Shown piece after piece: positions 18,025-21,679 of a stretch of DNA of 21,679 nt (position 1 is the first letter of the stretch; every line of letters starts with the position of its first letter). Below the pieces are notes generated by a model. That model searched no databases, was not told the origin of the DNA, and was given only the letters and a program-made list of their open reading frames with translations. Origin of the DNA: a virus; IMG/VR virus record IMGVR_UViG_3300036770_008274, positions 1 to 21,679 of that record; one strand, 5' to 3'. The position numbers were made by a program, and so were the translations under genes.

Positions 18025-19863
18025 TTAAGATAATGTTACTGTTTGGAAATTCTTCACAGATACTCTGATATCTTTATTAGGGTATCTTATTTGATAGACT
18101 TGGTTTGGTTGTGCAAAAATTGTATCATCAACAGGACCAATTGCCTTTGTTTCAGGGTTAGAATATACCATTGATGTTTCAGCAGATGAATATTGTCCTC
18201 CAACCTCATTGAACACGTCAACACTTGTTACAGTCAATACCCCATTTGAATTTTGTATTATACTCTTTAATTCTGATAGATATACGTTCTGACCAAGTTG
18301 TCTTGTCTGTGGGTTAAAGTAAGCAGAAACTTTATCAATAACATCAGAGATGACCTGTCCTGAGTTTTGTGCCGAGTCTAATACGATTGAAACATCAACA
18401 CTCAAATCAATAACTTCAGCACTTAAGATTGAAATATAGTCGTTCATCATTCTGTAGTTAGAAAGATAATTTGCAATATTTTGTCTTAAGGTATTTGACA
18501 CGATACTTGTTAACTTTCCTGATGTGTCATATGATAATATTTGAATCAAAATTTTATTATCATTTTCAGTTATGGATACCTTAGCAGGAGCACCATATTG
18601 CGATGGCATGTTTCTCAATATTGACTCATAGTCTTGAACTGTTACCGCTCTTTTCTGTGCTGCGAAGTTGAACGAGACATAGTTTCTAATTTCTTCTAAA
18701 GAAGGAATACCCGCCCCACCAATAGCAGCAGTTACGTTATTACATCTCAGAGAGTTTACCACAGCTGAGTTTGTGTTCTCAGAAGGACCATTAACGAAGA
18801 AAGTAACTGTTCCAACTTGGTTGATAATATTTGTTCCTAAGTTTGTTGCTAAACCACCCCCAACTCTATATTGAACGAACAGTGTTGAGTTAGGTGTCAG
18901 AGCAGAACCTAATGAAAGGTTATTTGAATATTTTTGTAAATCCAAGGTCGCACCAATTGTTGTAAATTGGTCTAAAGCATCTTGGGCTGTGTTTGTTCCA
19001 CCACCAAAAGTCATTTTCTTAAATCCCTCAGGGGTAAACTCTGTGATGAATCTATTTTGTGTTTGAATATATCTTCCAACTTTGATACCCGGTTGGTCTG
19101 ATACTTTCGTTGGGTCTTCAACAAATACTCTATCTTCGGCTAAAGCATCGACTTCATACCATCTGTTCTCTAAACCTAAGAATTCTGCGGTTGTTGGAAC
19201 GTTCGTATATTGTGTTCCGTTTTTCAACAACACACTTGTGATACCTAATACGTTCTTTTCGGGTAAGAATAATTCAAAGAAAGGTTTTACATCGTTTGGT
19301 GTAATAACTCTTTTGAATACTTTTGTAATACCATTAACAACAACTTCTCTTTTTGTTATTGTGTAGTTGATAAGAACTCCGTTTGCATTGAAATTTGGTA
19401 TTTTGAGTCTATTAGGGAATCCCTCTGAGTTGTATGGTGATGCAAAATCTATATCGTTCACATTTTCGAAAACGATACCGGCACCAACTACTTGAGACCC
19501 TCTAATTAATGTTCCCAAATATCTTTCATCTTCTTTATCTCCGAACGCAGGAACTGTAACTGAAAAATCTACTAATGCAACAGATGGTCTTTGTCCAGGA
19601 ATTTTTAATCCATAAGTTCTGGCAATGTTATAGATTGATGATTTTTGTTGTGCATATTGAAGAACAGTCTCTTGGATACTTCTATCAATCTGATAGTTAA
19701 GGTTATCCGCAATCGCCGCATTCAAATCAATGAAAACCGAAAATACCGATGCATCGTTAAAATCCTGAATTAACTCAGGATAATACGTTCTAACGTAGTT
19801 GAGAAGTTCGGTTCTTACTGCCTGATAATCTCTTGTTGTGTATGATATTTTACGGTTTGCCAT
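18025..19863 (-). CDS. Baseplate wedge protein, T4 gp6-like (baseplate J family)
   Basis: 612 residues, close to the roughly 660 of T4 gp6. The N-terminal region (TTRDYQAVRTELLNYVRTYY at 9-28, then FNDASVFSVFIDLNAAIADN and NYQIDRSIQETVLQYA) is typical of the baseplate J/gp6 family. So is the conserved core near 392-440 (IRNYVSFNFAAQKRAVTVQD, 392-411, followed by YESIL and a KVSITEND strand). gp6 forms dimers that make the inner ring of the contractile-tail baseplate and joins neighbouring wedges. It starts 5 bases after the gp25-like stop, reproducing the 25-6 gene order of T4-like phages. TATTTAAGA precedes its start by 3 bases. I am confident of the family assignment and moderately confident of functional equivalence. 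Confidence 0.9.
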   Translation of the reverse strand: MANRKISYTTRDYQAVRTELLNYVRTYYPELIQDFNDASVFSVFIDLNAAIADNLNYQIDRSIQETVLQYAQQKSSIYNIARTYGLKIPGQRPSVALVDFSVTVPAFGDKEDERYLGTLIRGSQVVGAGIVFENVNDIDFASPYNSEGFPNRLKIPNFNANGVLINYTITKREVVVNGITKVFKRVITPNDVKPFFELFLPEKNVLGITSVLLKNGTQYTNVPTTAEFLGLENRWYEVDALAEDRVFVEDPTKVSDQPGIKVGRYIQTQNRFITEFTPEGFKKMTFGGGTNTAQDALDQFTTIGATLDLQKYSNNLSLGSALTPNSTLFVQYRVGGGLATNLGTNIINQVGTVTFFVNGPSENTNSAVVNSLRCNNVTAAIGGAGIPSLEEIRNYVSFNFAAQKRAVTVQDYESILRNMPSQYGAPAKVSITENDNKILIQILSYDTSGKLTSIVSNTLRQNIANYLSNYRMMNDYISILSAEVIDLSVDVSIVLDSAQNSGQVISDVIDKVSAYFNPQTRQLGQNVYLSELKSIIQNSNGVLTVTSVDVFNEVGGQYSSAETSMVYSNPETKAIGPVDDTIFAQPNQVYQIRYPNKDIRVSVKNFQTVTLS

Positions 19864-19868
19864 CTATC

Positions 19869-20342
19869 TTAAATATTGATAATTATAAAATCACTCTCAC
19901 TAAATGTTTGTGAATTTGTTGCATAATCTATTTTGATTTTTGCAGTGTAATCTGCGGTTCCCTTACCAGGTAATCTATAAATGTCATACATTTTAGCATC
20001 ACCAACTGTTACAGTATTTGTTTGAGTATCTGACTCATTTGCGGGGTCTGCAGGTTCTATGGTTATTTTATTAACTAATAGATTTGGCATGTATCTTTGG
20101 ATAGAATCCCTAATGTCAGCCTCAATAGCACTAAACGTTAATCCGTCAAAAGGTTCAAATACGAATTCATAAAGTCTTGTTCCAAAATCAGGAAGATAAT
20201 ATCTTGAACCTTTTCTTGTTAACAATAAATGAATTAGGTCAGCCCTAACTTCTTGTCTTTGAAATTCGGTTAGTTGTAAATAATCCCCTTTCGTTGAATC
20301 CTGAAATGGGAAATTTAATCCATATGTAACTCCATCTGCCAT
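19869..20342 (-). CDS. Baseplate wedge protein, T4 gp25-like
   Basis: 157 residues, the usual size for gp25-like proteins. Residues 22-100 contain the family hallmarks: RADLIHLLLTRKGSRYYLPD (33-52), then FGTRLYEFVFEPFD and a following helix (SAIEADIRDSIQRYMPN). gp25 is the lysozyme-fold-like wedge component found in all contractile injection systems. It docks on gp6 and helps start sheath assembly. The next gene is gp6-like, as expected. Residues 95-157 extend past the core with an Asp/Thr-rich loop. The start has no Shine-Dalgarno sequence, but TATTTATCA lies 3 bases upstream of the ATG. Confidence 0.92.
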   Translation of the reverse strand: MADGVTYGLNFPFQDSTKGDYLQLTEFQRQEVRADLIHLLLTRKGSRYYLPDFGTRLYEFVFEPFDGLTFSAIEADIRDSIQRYMPNLLVNKITIEPADPANESDTQTNTVTVGDAKMYDIYRLPGKGTADYTAKIKIDYATNSQTFSESDFIIINI

Positions 20343-20345
20343 ATG

Positions 20346-20354
20346 TGATAAATA
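20346..20354 (-). promoter_or_regulatory. Candidate element TATTTATCA before the gp25-like gene
   Basis: It occupies most of the 20-base gap between the DUF5522 stop and the gp25-like start, 3 bases before the ATG. It is a variant of TATTTATAA. If it is a promoter, it would separate the structural genes from the nucleotide-metabolism genes and yield a leaderless message. Confidence 0.35.
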
Positions 20355-20362
20355 TACTTGGA

Positions 20363-20551
20363 TTATTTTTTTCTTAAATAGATATTACCCTTTTGAGCCT
20401 TTGGTTCAAAAGGACAATGTCTACAACCATTACCACAACAGTATCCCCTTTCTATATGATATTCCTCAGTAAATACTGTTCTACCATTTTCTTCATAAAA
20501 ATGAGAAGGGAGAAGTTTTGGCTTCTCCCTTTTTATATTTTGTAATTCCAT
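20363..20551 (-). CDS. DUF5522-like small Cys-rich protein
   Basis: 62 residues. The core HFYEENGRTVFTEEYHIERG (17-36) followed by YCCGNGCRHCPFEP (37-50) matches what I know of the DUF5522 family. The hallmarks are an aromatic-Tyr/Phe start, VFT-x-x-YH, RGYCC-x-x-GCRHCP, with cysteines 38, 39, 43 and 46 that look metal-binding. The family is mainly found in Bacteroidota chromosomes and its function is unknown. Here it starts 1 base after the reductase stop, so the two are probably co-translated. Its codons 9-17 form a strong stem-loop. It is likely a host-acquired accessory gene; any link to the reductase, such as redox or metal handling, is speculation from position. Confidence 0.8.
   Translation of the reverse strand: MELQNIKREKPKLLPSHFYEENGRTVFTEEYHIERGYCCGNGCRHCPFEPKAQKGNIYLRKK
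20501..20536. terminator. Terminator-like hairpin inside the start of the DUF5522 gene
   Basis: A perfect 10-bp stem, AAGGGAGAAG (20506-20515) with CTTCTCCCTT (20522-20531), encloses the loop TTTTGG. On the plus strand it continues into TTTTTATATTTT, and G-T pairs lengthen the stem. On the transcribed minus strand, the hairpin is preceded by an A-rich tract and followed by TCTCATTTTT, so it could terminate in either direction. It lies within codons 6-17 of the 62-residue gene, just past the reductase stop. Confidence 0.6.
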
Positions 20552-20552
20552 T

Positions 20553-21679
20553 TTATACTAATGTAATTTCACATGCTCCTCCAGCACAAGCTGCTTCACC
20601 TCTCAAATCAGTATCATCATCCATTTCAATAATTTTGGATAAATCAACATCTTTAAGTGTTTCCATTAATTCTTCATACTTTTCTTTGGTGCAGTCTTCA
20701 AATGGTGCTTGAATATATGTTCCTCCATCATAAGGGAGAACTGATAATCCATTATATGCTTCTCTATTATCCCACATCCACTCACCGACTGCTGGCCACT
20801 CATGTTCTCTAATTGAGATGGTTGCCGATACGTTATGAGCGTTGTTTCCATTTCTATGCCCTGGTTTAATCCACTCTTGTTGAACTTTCTTCACTCTCTC
20901 CAACAATTGAATTGGTGATTCGTTTCTTAAGATTGACCCCTCAGGTGCTTTCTGTGGAATTCCAATAACCGCTGTGTCATGTGGTCTAAAGTATTCATCT
21001 TCAACTAATTCAGGGTGATTAGTCTTTAAGTGTGAATAAATCGCTTCGTTCTTTCCAACTCTAACTCTTCTGATATAATAATCATTATGCCAAGCGTGGA
21101 TACCTGAAGATGTTCCTAATGTTAAAGATGTTGTTCCCGCAGGTTTAACTGTTGTTGTTCTTGCCGAAGGATTAATCTTTATTAACTCAGCAACTCTTTT
21201 GTTTTCTTCTTTAACTACCTTAGCCGCAGATTTCATATTCAAACCTAAAACCGCACCTGAACCGATACCTGTCATTGAAATTCCAATTAACGCATCTTTT
21301 TCAGTTGTTCTTTGCCAAATTGGTCTTAAATAGTGAAAGTCTGTGTATCCTGCCTGTAATGTTCCGATAAAAGAAGCTGCTCTAACTCTATCTTCATAAT
21401 CTTCTTGAGATACAACGTTAGATACGTTAACCTCTGTAAGGTTACAGAATTGGAATGGTCTTAATGCGATTTCACAACAAGGATTTGTTCCCCAATCTTT
21501 ATCGTTTGATAAGTAGATACCAGGTTCACCCGCTCCACTTGCTTCAATTCTTTTCCAAAGGTCCATGAAATAATCCTTTGTGATTTTGTGTCTCATTAAA
21601 ACTGCAGAGTTATTAGCTCTACCTCTTTGTGGATTTGTTTCCCACCATGCACCACTCTTACAACCAATCATTTCATCGT
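20553..21679 (-). CDS. nrdJ: Adenosylcobalamin-dependent (class II) ribonucleotide reductase, 5' part outside window
   Basis: The frame is open to the window edge, so only the C-terminal 375 or so residues are seen. This enzyme reduces ribonucleotides to deoxyribonucleotides for phage DNA synthesis in the cytoplasm. Numbering from the first visible Met: NPQRGRANNSAVL (13-25); NPCCEIAL (63-70), containing the catalytic Cys-x-Glu pair; QFCNLTEV (74-81), with the partner cysteine; and VKPAGTTSLTLGTSSGIHAW (175-194), a nucleotide-loop motif. The end CAGGACEITLV supplies the C-x4-C thiol pair that re-reduces the active site. The sequence NGNNAHNVSATISIREHEWP and overall layout fit the monomeric Lactobacillus-type class II enzyme rather than NrdA. 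The Gly usually between the catalytic Cys and Glu is Cys here. A DUF5522 gene follows after 1 base. Confidence 0.88.
   Translation of the reverse strand, partial: DEMIGCKSGAWWETNPQRGRANNSAVLMRHKITKDYFMDLWKRIEASGAGEPGIYLSNDKDWGTNPCCEIALRPFQFCNLTEVNVSNVVSQEDYEDRVRAASFIGTLQAGYTDFHYLRPIWQRTTEKDALIGISMTGIGSGAVLGLNMKSAAKVVKEENKRVAELIKINPSARTTTVKPAGTTSLTLGTSSGIHAWHNDYYIRRVRVGKNEAIYSHLKTNHPELVEDEYFRPHDTAVIGIPQKAPEGSILRNESPIQLLERVKKVQQEWIKPGHRNGNNAHNVSATISIREHEWPAVGEWMWDNREAYNGLSVLPYDGGTYIQAPFEDCTKEKYEELMETLKDVDLSKIIEMDDDTDLRGEAACAGGACEITLV

Noticed and set aside
1-21679. Diversity-generating retroelement target, prompted by the variable adhesin-like genes
   Set aside because: No reverse transcriptase or template repeat is visible in this window. 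The repeats look like slippage products rather than adenine-specific mutagenesis.

Overview
This window looks like part of the genome of a large, AT-rich, T4-like tailed phage (contractile-tail myovirus) infecting a member of the Bacteroidota. The phage assignment rests on a recognisable gp25-like and gp6-like baseplate pair followed by a long run of large beta-rich virion proteins, all on one strand. The host inference rests on three things: SprB-type repeats in a virion protein, a DUF5522 small protein (a family I associate with Bacteroidota), and the lack of Shine-Dalgarno sequences before the gene starts.

Layout, read in the direction of transcription (minus strand, from high to low coordinates). 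(1) 21679-20553: 3' part of an adenosylcobalamin-dependent (class II) ribonucleotide reductase, cut by the window edge. (2) 20551-20363: a 62-residue DUF5522 protein whose first codons contain a terminator-like hairpin. (3) 20342-18025: gp25-like and gp6-like baseplate wedge proteins. (4) 17937-9072: a giant 1768-residue protein with a carboxypeptidase-regulatory-like N-terminal domain and an internal membrane-type hydrophobic region, then three overlapping virion genes, the last with a PKD-like motif. (5) 9048-2672: a virion protein, a 994-residue tail/baseplate protein, a SprB-repeat adhesin-like protein and a small Cys-repeat protein. (6) 2587-1391: a Thr/Pro-repeat stalk protein. (7) 1349-1: a collagen-like Gly-X-Y repeat protein that runs off the window. 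It has no stop inside the window, so it is easily missed, and a misleading proline-rich plus-strand reading frame lies over it.

Most genes overlap by a few bases or are nearly contiguous. Every real gap of 5 bases or more contains a TATTTA-type element shortly before the next start. I read these as candidate phage promoters or initiation elements marking transcription units. The region as a whole reads as a baseplate-to-adhesin virion module placed just downstream of a nucleotide-metabolism gene. The end of the module is repeat-rich (SprB, Thr-Pro, Gly-X-Y) and is probably the host- or surface-binding part. Two adjacent large proteins (994 aa and about 715 aa) end in the same 94-residue cassette, which suggests a shared attachment or assembly domain. 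There are no convincing plus-strand genes, tRNAs, CRISPR arrays or insertion sequences, and no gene-free stretch longer than about 90 bases.
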